Shown here: positions 10,817 to 22,450 of the stretch, piece by piece
Layout of the letters: every line of letters begins with the position of its first letter
Position numbering within the stretch: the first letter of the stretch is position 1
NCBI GenBank assembly: GCA_963971285.1
Contig: OZ020245.1
Coordinates: forward strand, 16,630,983-16,694,982
Origin: Astropecten irregularis
Lineage: Eukaryota; Echinodermata; Asteroidea; Paxillosida; Astropectinidae
DNA: 64,000 bases
Direction: 5' to 3'
The notes under the pieces: model-generated
The model's input: only the letters and a program-made list of their open reading frames with translations
Database searches by the model: none
Told to the model about the DNA's origin: nothing
Made by a program: the position numbers and the translations under genes

Positions 10817-11763
10817 CTGCGACCAAAATTTCAAAAGAGTTAAACGTTTTAAGTCGGCAGTGTCCATCCACATGATAAATTATCAATGTCAAATCCTAAT
10901 GTACATAAATTATAAAAAAAAGTCTGTAATCTATTTATGCATTTATCAAGTCAAAGCACAGAGGCTTATGTTTAATGTAATTTTGTTATGTTGTAATTAT
11001 CATGTGAATATTTTAGTGTCATTCATGCTTTAACTGTCATTAATGGCTGTAATAAAATTTTAAAAGGACGTTCTGTATAATAAATTGTGTCTGATTGAAA
11101 GAAAAGAGACTAACAAGCTTACACTAGTGAGACAAGTGATACTCGTTTATACAATGTAGTCAGCTTTTACCAACCTACAGCGTATGCGAAGGACATGCCA
11201 GTTGAAAACGGGTTATTTTTGGCCGCGCTGAATGAACTTTTTGTGGAAGTTAGTTGCAGCATTATACGCTTGAAAACGAACGTTATTATACTCTACCATT
11301 CTGGTTTCATTTTCATCATGTAAAGCTAGAACTAGATCTGCTGTTGTCATAGTTTTCACTGAAGTATATAACCCTGACTTATTAAAAAAATAGCGTTTCT
11401 GTTCACGGGCCTATAATTATAAAAATCGTGAGCCCAAAACGTTTTTTTTCTTACAATAGGTGTATAACTTGAGCCCTGAGCCAGAGCCAGAGCCCAAGAT
11501 GAGGTTGCCAAAAGAGTCGATGGATGCATGCAGCTGATGGATGGTTCTTCATGAGATAAAGGCTAGTCCACACTAGCATGTATCTGTACTACAGTCACAC
11601 TAACATATTACCGCGGTCCTTCTTTTGAGCTGTTTTCTTTTGACATCAATCACATTAAGGAAGCTCAGAATTTCCCAAATCAAACAGATTTATCACCCAG
11701 AGGAAGAACAAACCGGAAGAGTGCATCCTTAAAGCCACGATATTAATTTTCCCGCTTCTTTCA
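10817..11763. other. Intergenic, no gene seen
   Basis: AT-rich sequence without recognisable repeats or coding blocks, other than being upstream of the weak candidate exon at 11764. Confidence 0.5.
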
Positions 11764-11814
11764 ATGAGTAACGAGTTCGACGAAGCACTTACGTACGTCT
11801 GCGAGGCCGCCGAG
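11764..11814 (+). CDS. Candidate first coding exon (weak)
   Basis: ATG in the context TTTCAATGA opens 17 codons, MSNEFDEALTYVCEAAE, ending at a GAG|GTACGG donor. The composition is more protein-like than the surroundings. A phase-compatible block lies at 13345-13447 (acceptor TTTATTTCCAG, donor ATG|GTACGG) and stays open when joined to it. I do not recognise the protein and no later exon was found, so this may be chance. Confidence 0.2.
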
Positions 11815-12101
11815 GTACGGTATACAAGTCTTGTGCTGAACGGTTGATATCGTTACAGAAACTTTACCTCATTTTGACGTATATTGCACCGTGTGTTGTG
11901 CTGGGGGATTTATGACTTCGAGACATCCTGAGATAAATATGATGCGCATATATTTTCATCACTATGTCTGGCCATTTCGATGAAACAGGGATGTTGATCA
12001 AGGCTCAAGAGGGTTAACCTTTGCCATTTTGCGAAGCTTGGGAAATCAATTTCACTTCAAAATACAATAATAATATAATATTCATTCGCTCAATCGACAA
12101 A

Positions 12102-12272
12102 ATTGACCTTAATATTCACGGCGCATCTAATCCATCGGGCATTCGAAGAAGTGCAATTGAAACCGAGGCTTGAATTCCAATTGGTATCCGTTTTCTTTTT
12201 AGAATTGGAGTTATCTTTTCCAACGGGTATACAAGCAAGGTGACAATTAAATTTGTGCCATGAATAGCGTCT
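12102..12272. mobile_element. Family D inverted-repeat element (copy 2)
   Basis: Diverged copy of 3945-4108. Shared words include ACCGAGGCTTG, TATCCGTTTTCTTTT, ATCTTTTCCAACGGGTATAC and the degraded ends TTCACGGCGC / GTGCCATGAA. Confidence 0.6.
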
Positions 12273-12310
12273 ATAAACGTCCCTTGTATATTATTATAAT
12301 CGAGAAGAAT

Positions 12311-13855
12311 CATGGTATAATATACTCAAACGTATAACACCATCTTCACTTTATTAATTATGCACTGTAATTCCGAATCATTCAAACCACTCAAGTATAA
12401 TACGTCGCATTATACGTATTATTGTTAGTTTCACTTGAGCATTAATCTGGAGGATAATTCTCCGTGACCTAGTGTTAAAAAAAAAGAGACAAATAAGCCG
12501 GACTGGAGTCGACTTAATTCTATATCAAACCGATGGTGCCTGCAATACAATTTGTGGCTCTACTTCCAATTAGTAAAATAAACATGTTGTGGTCCGAGGA
12601 GCCCTCAACATGAATTTCCAGACTCATTTTTACTAATACTAAACCAGCACAGAGAAAAAAAATTCACAACAGTTAGGGGGAAAAATAATGAAACATGAAA
12701 TGTGAAGTGCTGAGGCCTCGTGGTTGCTATGGTTAGTGATGGAATTCACCGCCTTCATGTCTACATATTGCTGGTAATACAATTAATGATATGGAAATGC
12801 TGACATCACCCCCCCCCCCCCCTCCATAACCCTCATCCCTGCGTTGCTGGCTTAAACACGTATAATAAGGAGTTAAGATTTAAGGGGGGCGAACGCTGTT
12901 TACCGGAGCAGTGAAACATTTTGATTGATAATCATTTGAAGGCATCATGCCTCAATGCCAATTAGCAGTGACTTGTGGACCTGGGGGAGGGAGGGGGTTA
13001 GGAGAGATATACATGTATAGGGTGAGGGGAGTGGGGCCACAGTGCAGCGCGGTGCAACGTTGGATGCAGAAAGCGCGCGCTGACATAAATTGGGCCGAGC
13101 GATAGACTTTCGCAACGGCTGCGTGGCTGCAAGTTGGTCGGTCATTATTGAAACGATGCGGGAAGTATTCTATAGACCCGCTTTCCAAATACACTTCGTG
13201 CCGACTTGATGAATGGTTAACCAAGTTTTTCGTCACTATAAAGGTTCCATAGCAACTCAGGCAGCATTCCATTCGTTTGCCTTATTTTGTTCGTAATAAA
13301 TCATTTCTGTACAATTTCATTTCCTGTTGACATTTATTTCCAGGAACAACCATTGATAAGTGCAACCATGACGTGTTGTTGTCCATTGGTTGTGACCTGT
13401 AATATGAACTTGGAGGAAGGTCTTGTCATCAGCAGCTTGACAGACATGGTACGGAATGACTGTAAACCCTTGTTTTGAAAAATTACTATCTTGTCCCGAC
13501 GATGAATCATAATGCTAATAGATATGTTATTATTTTGGTTTGATCGAAGAATTCCTTTGATTTACAAATTCTCAATTTAAAGCTTATAGAAAGAAACTGT
13601 GAACTGATTATAATCAATTTTAATGTGAGATTGAGATAAAGAGTTCCAAGCAGATTACCATCTTTGGAAATTTATACATGTTCGCGACATTATGAATGTT
13701 GCGATGTATACATTTCATTCTTTACGTTACAGCGCTTTTAATTTATCATTGTGAGAAGCAATGCCATGCGCATAACCAACGAACCCCTGTTTCCGAGGAT
13801 TTTTTTAGGCTGATAGGACGCCCGAGGATGTAGGATCGGAGCTAGTCGTCAGTAG
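12311..13855. other. Intergenic with low-complexity runs
   Basis: Includes a C run at about 12809-12822 and a GA/GGG-rich stretch at 12980-13040. A possible exon at 13345-13447 is discussed with 11764-11814. No other coding signal. Confidence 0.45.
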
Positions 13856-13860
13856 GCCTA

Positions 13861-13986
13861 TGGTGTTCCAAAGACGACACGTCGCTTCGTGAAAGGGAGA
13901 TAAGACGGCGACGGCCGGCGACGATCATGCTGCGTCACCGTCACCCTAGTCACGAAGCGACGCGATTTGTCGTCTTTGGAACACCA
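13861..13986. mobile_element. Foldback MITE with GGTGTTCCAAAGACGACA ends
   Basis: Left arm TGGTGTTCCAAAGACGACAC then GTCGCTTCGTG; right arm CACGAAGCGACG then TTGTCGTCTTTGGAACACCA. About 30-bp arms around a CG-rich 60-bp centre. No coding capacity. Confidence 0.75.
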
Positions 13987-14224
13987 AACAGTAGACAAGT
14001 TGTAAAATCGACAAAAAAGAAATCGTGGCAAGAGCCTCGTAAGCTCGTGGACGGGATGATCTTCTGTACTCAGTTACGATGTCGTATTATAGAGGTGTCC
14101 TAGCGCCGTATCGTGACTTAGTACTCCCAGTCTTGAATACCCGCTTTCATCTCGAGTAAATATAGACACGGCGGAGGGCCGATGCCCATAACACGGCAAT
14201 AGTTTGGTGGCAAACGTCGTACCT

Positions 14225-14607
14225 TTAGGCCATAAAAAAAAAATTGTTGTATTGGCGTAACAGAGGTTTGGAAAATAGGGTAGGGCGGGCGGATTTTTTT
14301 TTATTTATTAAATTTTTCCTGGGGTATTAAATGCTTATTCCCCTGTATATCACAGTATTTGACGTGTCAAATAAACACAAGAAATGACATAACAACTTTT
14401 TCCAGTCTGGTTTCCATCTTTTGCTCCTTTTAAGCTTTTAATCTGCATACAAATTTGCGATTTTTTATTTTATTGAATTTTTTCCCCGATTTTTATTTTA
14501 TTTTTTTATTTATTTATTTTTTTGGGGGTTTAAAATGTTTACGGTCGGGGCATATTTTTGGGTCGGGCGGGTTACGCCAATACAACAATTTTTTTTTTAT
14601 GGCCTTA
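14225..14607. mobile_element. MITE with TTA target duplication (PIF/Harbinger-like)
   Basis: The element spans 14228-14604. Inverted ends are GGCCAT, an A run and TTGTTGTATTGGCGTAAC, against the inverted GTTACGCCAATACAACAA, a T run and ATGGCC. TTA flanks both ends (14225-14227 and 14605-14607). A 3-bp TTA/TWA duplication with GG-start ends suggests PIF/Harbinger. The interior is T-rich with GGTCGGGCGGG-type words and no transposase. Confidence 0.75.
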
Positions 14608-15000
14608 TCGTAGCACTAATTAACCTTCTGGCGTCGCAAGAGGCCGTCGTAATATCGTAAAATGGTAATTTCGAAAGGACGGACGGGTTTTGACTCAGTA
14701 ACTATGATATCTGCAGGTCTCAGCATGTCGATTCGAGTAGGATGGTGAAAGTGAGATAGATGGAAACGGAGGAGAAACGGAAAGGAGGCACTAGTCTAGT
14801 CTCGTGGTCATGGCAACGCATCATCAGTAGGCCCTACAGAAACAATCTCGGTTTCCTTCACTTCGCCTGTATGGGCGATCCGCCCTTGGTCCGATTGGGA
14901 ACTTAAATTCTCCACGGTCCCATCTCCATTATCGTTACCATCATCATTATCATTACCATCATCTTCGTTTTTCCGCATTGAGCTCATTAACTCAGGGTGC

Positions 15001-15045
15001 ATTCGTTTAGCCCCCCCCCCCCCCGGGGGGGTCGACACCAGTCAA
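15001..15045. repeat. C/G homopolymer palindrome
   Basis: A run of C followed directly by a run of G (15011-15031), then GTCGACACC. It resembles the inner part of the element at 3185-3577. Confidence 0.6.
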
Positions 15046-15400
15046 CCTCGCCCCCATTCTCTCCGTTTGTTTTGTGCAGTAAAACACGACCATTCCCAGT
15101 AAGGGCTGACCTGGGGGAGCTAAACGAATCCATATTCAATAACTGTTGCGACCATTATTACGATTGTCTTAACTATCGGATAAAACATTCCGATTTGACT
15201 ATCACAATAAACAGTGGATTTCACATTTCAGCTGCCGACACAAGACAAGAAAATTGTGAGCTAGAATTGTCATAGCTTGTCCGAAAAGAATCCATCTAAA
15301 ATTAATGACTTAAAAGGGTATTAAAAACAGGATAAAGTCTTGCCCAAATTTGATTTGTTTTCGTAGTCCTTTCACGAGATGAATTAAGTGAATGTCCGGA

Positions 15401-15466
15401 TATATAAGCTGAAGGCACTCATTCAGCTAAGTATCAACACGATCGAGCAAAGCATTTGATGTACAG
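15401..15466 (+). promoter_or_regulatory. Candidate TATA promoter and 5' noncoding exon (weak)
   Basis: TATATAAG at 15401 is followed about 20 nt later by an initiator-like TCATTC (15419) and then a donor CAG|GTAGGA at 15466/15467. The TATA to initiator spacing is shorter than usual. Inference from sequence words only. Confidence 0.2.
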
Positions 15467-15657
15467 GTAGGATATTTTGTTCAGATACCGACATCCGACG
15501 TGCTGAGCTCTTATTTTGTCCCCGAGAATTAGCTTCATCAAACTAAGCCCATGTGATCCATTGTGGAGACGACATGGTAAACAGCCATAGCACGTTATAG
15601 GATGAAATGTTTGGATATCATTTTGTGGTCTATAAATATACCTCCTTGTCCACCCAG

Positions 15658-15769
15658 GCTCGTGTTGACAATCTTACTGTTGCACTCACAATGAGTGTGT
15701 GTAAAGGCCTACCTATAGTGGCTGACACGAGAACCCAACGCCCCTGGATGGATCCCATCAAACTTAAAG
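15658..15769 (+). CDS. Candidate internal exon of an unknown small gene (weak)
   Basis: A pyrimidine-rich acceptor CACCCAG precedes 15658, and AAAG|GTATAA gives a donor after 15769. ATG at 15691 opens 26 codons (starting MSVCKGLPIVADTRTQRP) in an exon that could pair with the noncoding exon ending at 15466. The protein is not recognised and no continuation was found. Confidence 0.2.
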
Positions 15770-15829
15770 GTATAACACCACTCACACTTTGTCTGATCCA
15801 GTACGTACATAAAATAATAAACTTGTGAA

Positions 15830-16415
15830 AATTTGACCTCAATCGGACATTCTGAGTATAACGAGAAAATAGCGAAAACCCGACTCAATTTTTCTTATAA
15901 TACATGAAGACGGAATTTGATTTTGCCAAGATCAAAAATGTGTGTTTTGATGTTACTCTTATTGTTTTACTCTTTCTTGGTAAATACAACATTTCAGGCG
16001 GGAATATTTTTAACGGTATGATTCTACCAGCACCATCTTCATATCCTGGAAGTTATACGTAAATATGTGAACATTTCTGTTTGGGTATACTACCAATCTT
16101 GTACTATAACAACAAAAATCTTCACAGAAATACCTTTAACTTACATTTAGTGATGGTAGGAACATACCGCTAAACATTTTCTGCCTGAAATGATGTAGGC
16201 CTATTTATCCATAAAAGAGTAAAACTGACCAATAATGATTTTCGAAAGATAAAAAATCCTGTGAAAAGGTTTGAAAAATTATGTGGGCGTTTTTCACTTT
16301 TTTTTTTCTTTCAAAAAGTGGGCACCGTATGGGACTGAAATTTTCACGGATGACTGTTACTGTATCTTTCTTGATATTTTACCCATGAAGGCTGCATTTC
16401 TTTCAAATTGACATC
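15830..16415. mobile_element. Degenerate inverted pair of family A/B MITE fragments
   Basis: 15830-16110 carries family words on the - strand (GCACCATCTTCATATCCTGG, GTGAACATTTCTGTTTGGGT). 16120-16415 carries them on the + strand (TCAAAAAGTGGGCACCGTAT, GACTGTTACTGTATCTTTCT). Neither half has an intact terminus. Confidence 0.6.
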
Positions 16416-16744
16416 ATTATCATCAAAACACACCACACAGTATACCGTGAGCTTTTTATACTTAATAATTTGGTGAGGATGATTGGGCATATAATCCTTA
16501 CTGACAGCTAAAAAGCTCAAATTAGCCTGGATCAGATGAGGCTATATATACAGCGTGTTTGAATAATATAGTACCAGTACCAATCGAGGCAAATACACTC
16601 TAGCAGCCAGCCAGCTGAACCCATAGGACCACAAGGAAAGTGGGATGGAACTTGTACGGTAGTTTGGTAATTACTGAAACATCTTTCGCACAATGATGCT
16701 ATTCTACCTTCTACGGATACCTCAAAGGGACACCCAACCTTTAA

Positions 16745-17103
16745 AGGTAATATCCTACTTTGTTTTTTTATCAAACAAGTACAGATTCGTGGGCATAAAT
16801 ATCAAGGAAGATACAGTAAAAGTAATCTGTGAACATTTCAATTCCATACGGTGCCCACTTTTTGAGAAAATAGTGAACAACGGCCACAGTATTTCTTAAG
16901 TCTTTTCTCTTTTATTTTTGATCTTTTAAAAGAACCGTTAACAAGATTTTCGGTCATTGTTTTACTAATTTCTAGATAAATACACCATTTTAGGCGGAAA
17001 AATTTTAACGGTATACCACCACCATCTTCATACCCTTTAAGTTATACGTAAATCTGCGAACATTTCTGTTTTGGTTTCTTACCCCAAAGTATGATACTAC
17101 CTT
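16745..17103 (-). mobile_element. TTAA MITE, family A (copy)
   Basis: Left TTAA at 16741-16744, then AGGTAATATCCTACTTTG. The right end has CCAAAGTATGATACTACCT, but its TTAA is mutated (TTTATAA). Body matches the complete copies at 540 and 34411. Confidence 0.8.
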
Positions 17104-17105
17104 TA

Positions 17106-18177
17106 TAAGAAGGGTTTAACTGAAAGTCGATTTTCTCAAAATTATGTTTCAACGCCCCGTGGCGGCAAATTTGTCTCATCGTGAAAACGGTGATTGCCGT
17201 TTTCGTTTGAAAATTCATTGAATTCATTAAACATGACTATACATTCACTTTGGAAACGGTGGGCGAAAAATGGTATGACCGTAGGCCTAAACGGAAGCAA
17301 TAACTATATAATATAGACAAAAGAGGAAAAAATACAGGCTAAACTAGATGTTTTGGATTACGTGTAATATTATTCAGTAGCCACTTCATAGGAAATTCAT
17401 GCAGAAATATTATAATGGTGAAATTGACACAGTTTGGTAATTAGTAACCAGAAGTGCTCACGGCCTTAATTATCCACAGTATGACGTGAAGTATGCGCTC
17501 AGTGTATGTATGATAATTCTGTATTGGATTGAGATAGAATGGGAAGTCTCCATTAGGCTCGATCCAATAATTGACATCTATTAATGAAAAAGGGTTCCAT
17601 AACGCAATTATTTATGCCCCAGATATAGAACTAGCGGACGCCAAGCGCGCACTTCCCTATACTAGCCTGGTGTATTCTCGCTGAGTGGCCAGTGGTATTC
17701 TAGGAATATAAGTACACAACTGGAGTAGGATAGCCCAGGCTAGGTACGAGTGCCCAGGCCTATAAAAGCTTCCTGTTTGTACATAAATCATGCGTGAAAT
17801 TGAACCTGATGTATAATCCTCTATATCCTTTTGCCTTGGTTAACTGAAGAGGTTGTATTTGAACGAATTTTCTTGTCTAAATTTCCCCGTGTGTTGCCAA
17901 AATTTGAATTTGCACCACGGTGAGGTGCCTTTCAAACATTGTATATAGCGAATATATATTTGTTATTAGATTACCGACTTGTAAATAAATAAGACAACAC
18001 TGAAAATGCGTCACTAAAGATGGTCACAATATTGTCTCTGAAACTCTTTACGTCATTGTTGCAGAGGCATTTATCAATCTTATCGCCTTGTTGTGGACAA
18101 TGTGCATGGTCCAGTCCTGCTTATATTATACAAAGTAACGACGGACTTTTTTCAGAATAAGAGACATGTGTTGCCTA
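17106..18177. other. Intergenic, no gene seen
   Basis: AT-rich. No repeat family, RNA gene or coding block could be supported. Confidence 0.5.
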
Positions 18178-18244
18178 TAGTTGCGATGATCGTAACCCTT
18201 GGTCTGACATAATGACAGACCAATGGTTACGATCATCACAACTA
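18178..18244. mobile_element. Near-perfect hairpin, family E (short copy)
   Basis: TAGTTGCGATGATCGTAACC and the inverted GGTTACGATCATCACAACTA close a 67-bp hairpin around TGACATAATGACA. A longer relative with the same ends is at 46602-46710, so this looks like an internal deletion derivative. Confidence 0.75.
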
Positions 18245-18249
18245 GCTTT

Positions 18250-18684
18250 GCCATTCAAGGTAGTTTGGTAGCATACCAAAAAAGAAATCTTCATAGATTT
18301 ACCCACAACTTACTGGGCATAAAGATGGTGATGCTCGAAAAATTATCAACTGAAATCATTATCAAGAAAAGAGACAAACCAATAACCGAAAACAATTTTG
18401 ATATTTAAAAGATCAAAACTAACGGTGAAAAGATTTTAAAAAAAATACCGTGTGCGTTTTCTACTGTTTTCTCCCAAAAAGTGGGCACCGTATGGTATAC
18501 TGGAAAATTTTACAGATGACTGTTGCTGTATCTCTCTTGATATTTTTGTCCAAGAATCTGTATTTCTTTGACAAAAACCAAAGTATGATAGGCCTACTAC
18601 CTTTAACCATGTTTTATTTCAGAATGTATTTCTTTGACAAAACCCAAAGTATGATACTACCTTTAACCATGTTTTATTTCAGAA
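18250..18684 (+). mobile_element. Family A MITE with tandemly duplicated right end
   Basis: Standard family A body with GTGGGCACCGTATGG. The 3' terminal segment plus flank is present twice, 66 bp apart (18559-18624 and 18625-18684), each containing TATTTCTTTGACAAAA, CCAAAGTATGAT and CCTTTAACCATG. Confidence 0.75.
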
Positions 18685-18875
18685 TAGGAGGGGCGGTAAG
18701 AACTGCAGAATTATGTAATTTAACACCGAAGGAACCATGTTCTGCACAATTTCATAAGGTCTTAGCACACACGCAGTAACCTGTAATAATTATACAGTAT
18801 TCACCATTGATCTCCATTATAATGACAAGACATTACAAAATGGCTGGGAGCCTGGATGTCTGCTAGTTAAGTTAA

Positions 18876-19070
18876 AGGTAGTATCATACTTTTTTGTCAA
18901 AGAAATACAGATTCATGGGCAAAAACATCAAGAAAGATACAGTAACATTCATCTGTGAAAACTTTAGTCCCATACGGTGCTCACTTTTTGAAAACAGTGA
19001 AAACGCACACGGTATTTCTTAAATCTCTCCTCCTTTATTGTTGATCTTTAAAAGATCAAGATGGGGATTG
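18876..19070 (-). mobile_element. Half-length family A MITE
   Basis: TTAA at 18872-18875, then AGGTAGTATCATACTT and the conserved CATACGGTGCTCACTTTTTG block. The copy stops around the central ATCTTTAAAAGATCAAG palindrome. Confidence 0.75.
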
Positions 19071-20265
19071 TATGCCTGGCTTGATGCTTTCCTTCTCCGT
19101 CTCTTGGCATCAGACTGCTGGGCAAGTGTCCATTCGTAGTCAGAGAGGAAAATACATTCCCTTGATTCCAAATTCCAATGAATGTAACCAAATTAACCAG
19201 GGACCATCCAGGCCATTTTGTGATGGCAGGGAAAGTAATTATTCACATTCCTCTAGATTTGGCGCCAACTTTTATAAAGTACTATTGAAATAACTCTGCT
19301 GCCCAGATACAGTCTATTTAATCATGGAGGTAGAAATCCATGATTTAATGAGGAATGGGGAAAAACATATTCGGCAAAGACATAGTGCAAAGCAAAAACA
19401 CATCCACAGAAATACCGTCAGCATTTCCCGATGATTAAAATTATGGGTTAATGAACAATCCGCATGAATTTAAAAAAAAAAATCAAAACAAAAAATTGAT
19501 AGATTTCTTAAATAAACAGCCCAATACACGCACAATTTTGAAGTCAGTGACGAGAATGATATACATGTTCACAACAAGAGAATTCTTTTTTCTTTCTTTC
19601 GAAGCAAATTTCAAAATTCATATACAAAAAAAAACACATCACAGGTTTTACAAGAGGATACAGTATGGCACAATAATTGCTAACTTCATAATAACAATAT
19701 CAATTCTTAAATAATAATAATTTTCCACTTGATATACATGTATCTGTTTGTTAATGAAAACTTGAAAAAAGAGCAATTAATCTTAAGCACTTGTATCATT
19801 TACAGATAGTGTTTATTTTGTTTATATCTATAACTCTTCAAAAATTTGTTAAGATAAAGATGAGTGTGCACGCTTTAATTTACTGGAATTAATGAACTGC
19901 ACAGGTACATGTACAACAACGACGACGTGTGGACAAAATGAGAACATGCACAAGACAACACTTGAAGATTAATTCAGTTATTGGTTGGGAATTCATCTGT
20001 TTCTTAGGAACCTCGCCACTCAGGCCATTGTGACAGCAAACTTCCTTCAGAATACCACAACGTCCAGGGTCAATGTCTGTGATGGCCGAAAATCGTAGAT
20101 AGAGTTTTGATAACCACAGATTTGAAATGGCTGCTCATGAATATTAATATGTGTACCGAGTGATAGTGTACTTTCTGCGTGCACCAAGTCACAACCGGTC
20201 CCTGCTCCATCAAAACCCATAATAATAAAAGAGGGAACACATCCATTTTGACTTTATGATGATCA
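19071..20265. other. Intergenic, no gene seen
   Basis: AT-rich, with A-rich low-complexity runs near 19465-19500 and 19625. No supported gene. Confidence 0.5.
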
Positions 20266-20269
20266 CACA

Positions 20270-20466
20270 AAAGGTCTTTTCACACGATGGGAAATTCTCT
20301 CATGGTTGCGAAATCTTACAAAAGTGTCATCGTGTGAATAGACACCAATGCTTGAGAGAGATCGACATCCCTGGTGAATCCTTGAGAGATTTTGACCGAG
20401 GTCCAGACCCATGAGAGAACTCCTCAATGGTTGAGAGTCTTTTTAGTGTCGTGTGAAAAGGCCTTA
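20270..20466. mobile_element. MITE with CTTTTCACACGA ends, family F (copy 1)
   Basis: Ends AAAGGTCTTTTCACACGATG and the inverted GTCGTGTGAAAAGGCCTT. Internal words (ACACCAATGCTTGAGAG, GAATCCTTGAGAGATTTTGA) recur at 25205-25375 and 37306-37808. A 197-bp deletion derivative. Confidence 0.75.
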
Positions 20467-20737
20467 ATTAAGTCCCGGTATGAGGCTTTTTGTAAAATTG
20501 CACTGAAAAACTCAACTAATACATCACATACACTTACTCATACGGGTACAATTGAGCGAAATGCCAATATTAAAAATGTATGATTTCATATTTTGTTTTA
20601 CATCACAGAATGCAGAAAATATGAACTAACTAATCTAATAAGTTGAATCTTTCAATGATCAAGTAGAGAGAGAAAAGCCTGTTGACACAAAATTTTACTC
20701 TGTAGACTTCCTCTGGAGTCCAATGGAACATTTCACA

Positions 20738-20881
20738 ATGGGAGACTTTGGAGAACCGGTCTTCAAGTCAACAGCACACGTGCACGCAATTGTGAGCATG
20801 CGCGCATTGTTTTGCGCATGCGTACACGTGTATGCGCGTGCGCTGTTGACTTGAAGACCGGTTCTCCAAAGTATCCTATTG
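20738..20881. mobile_element. Hairpin MITE, family G (copy 1)
   Basis: Arms AATGGGAGACTTTGGAGAAC then CGGTCTTCAAGTCAACAGC, inverted on the right. The centre is a purine-pyrimidine alternating CGCGCATGCG-type stretch. A second copy is at 52330-52470. 144 bp, noncoding. Confidence 0.8.
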
Positions 20882-22312
20882 TTTAGGGTCTATGTAACAT
20901 GTACTATACTACTGTCTGCACTTCGGTACATTTTTGAGTGAAAAATACAACAAGAGATAATGCACTGAGATAAAGCAGAGTTTGAAATCTTGAAAAGATC
21001 TAGGCTTTTAAACACACACCAAACAACCGATGGATAGTTGCTGTTATGATATTTACTTTTACTGTATATCAAGCTGACAATAATTCATAAACTGCCAATT
21101 ATTTACTGGTTATTCTCGTAGTTTGACAACTTTTTAAAAGTTCTTTTCTTGTTAAATTTCATGTATGTTTTTGGAATCCTAACAAAATGACACAATTTTT
21201 TGTTTGTCAGTCTGCAAATGAAAGGGATAATGCATGATTGGTAGGACAGGTCAAGAAATAAACATCTTCGGAATTTCAAGTAACTTCAGATGATGATGAT
21301 GGAGACCTCCAATAATGTTCATTTAAAAAAAATTCTGTCAATTTCTTTTTGTTTTGGTACAAATCGGTGTCATGTGATTGGCCAAGGGTGTTTATACTCA
21401 CGGAGGTTATTTAGTTACTCCACGAACAAGTTGGGCTGGACAAAGTGCGAGTGTTTTTTTGTGACCTTTACCAATCATGAAAATCGCTTTCAAAAATAAA
21501 GACAGGACAGGACTGTATTGACAGTCACAAGCTTTATCATCAATGGAGTCCCAACCAGGTAAAGACAGCATGGTCGAAAGTGCATGCAGCTCAAAATACT
21601 TCAACGATACCCCTAAATATCGCAAAAAACGTGCGCCTCTAGCTTTGTCAAATACATAACACACCCTTCCAGAACTAAAATCGTTCAATTGTGATTTGAT
21701 TTTGTTTCTCTTTTAAACACATTTATAATCTTTAAATATTTGTGCAGATAATGAAATAACTGTAAAATTCCTAGGTAACATTTTGTTCTAAAGTCAGTCT
21801 ATATAACCTCTACAATAGTTCTTTGTACACATACCTTGTCAACACTTGTTACATTTCACAAGACATGGACCAAACTGTCAAAATAATAATGTACAAAATA
21901 AAACAATTTCAAGCATACATGATCGCGAGTCAGTAAGGCCCAATGGTTAAAGCAAAGCTACAAGAAAAAAACAACAACAACCGACAACGATGCCCCAACG
22001 ATAACAGTTAGAAATAAAATCATACCATGATACAATTATATCACTATGAATTAAGCCAAGCTTTTACGTCACTCCACTCAACCCCTTCCTCCAAACTCCT
22101 CAACCCACTGGAGAAGAAAACACTCTAGTCTTTGATAAACGCCAAGCCCTGACCTCATTATGAGGAGAATATCATAGGATTGTCTCTTCCTTTCAAGAGG
22201 GTTTCATCTACAAACGGTCATCTTGGAGCACTATGACGTCCCACATTGCAACTGCAGATGCCTGGGCTGCTTTTGTATTTCAGAGCCCTGCGCAAGAGCC
22301 CAGGGCTAGATT
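20882..22312. other. Intergenic, no gene seen
   Basis: No splice-bounded coding block or repeat family that I can support. Confidence 0.45.
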
Positions 22313-22450
22313 TCACCAAACACTTAAGATTAATCTTAAGATGAGTTGTCAGTATCACCTCAGTGACTTGTATTGTTACATCACACTTTGCTTTATAGCA
22401 ATCAAGATTGATTTACGCTTAAGATCAATCTTAGTGCTTTGTTAAATCGG
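22313..22450. mobile_element. Decayed MITE with GATTTCACCAAA ends, family H
   Basis: Left GATTTCACCAAACACTTAAG; right inverted CTTAGTGCTTTGTTAAATCG. Related in its ends to 32437-32580 and 54206-54367. Confidence 0.5.
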
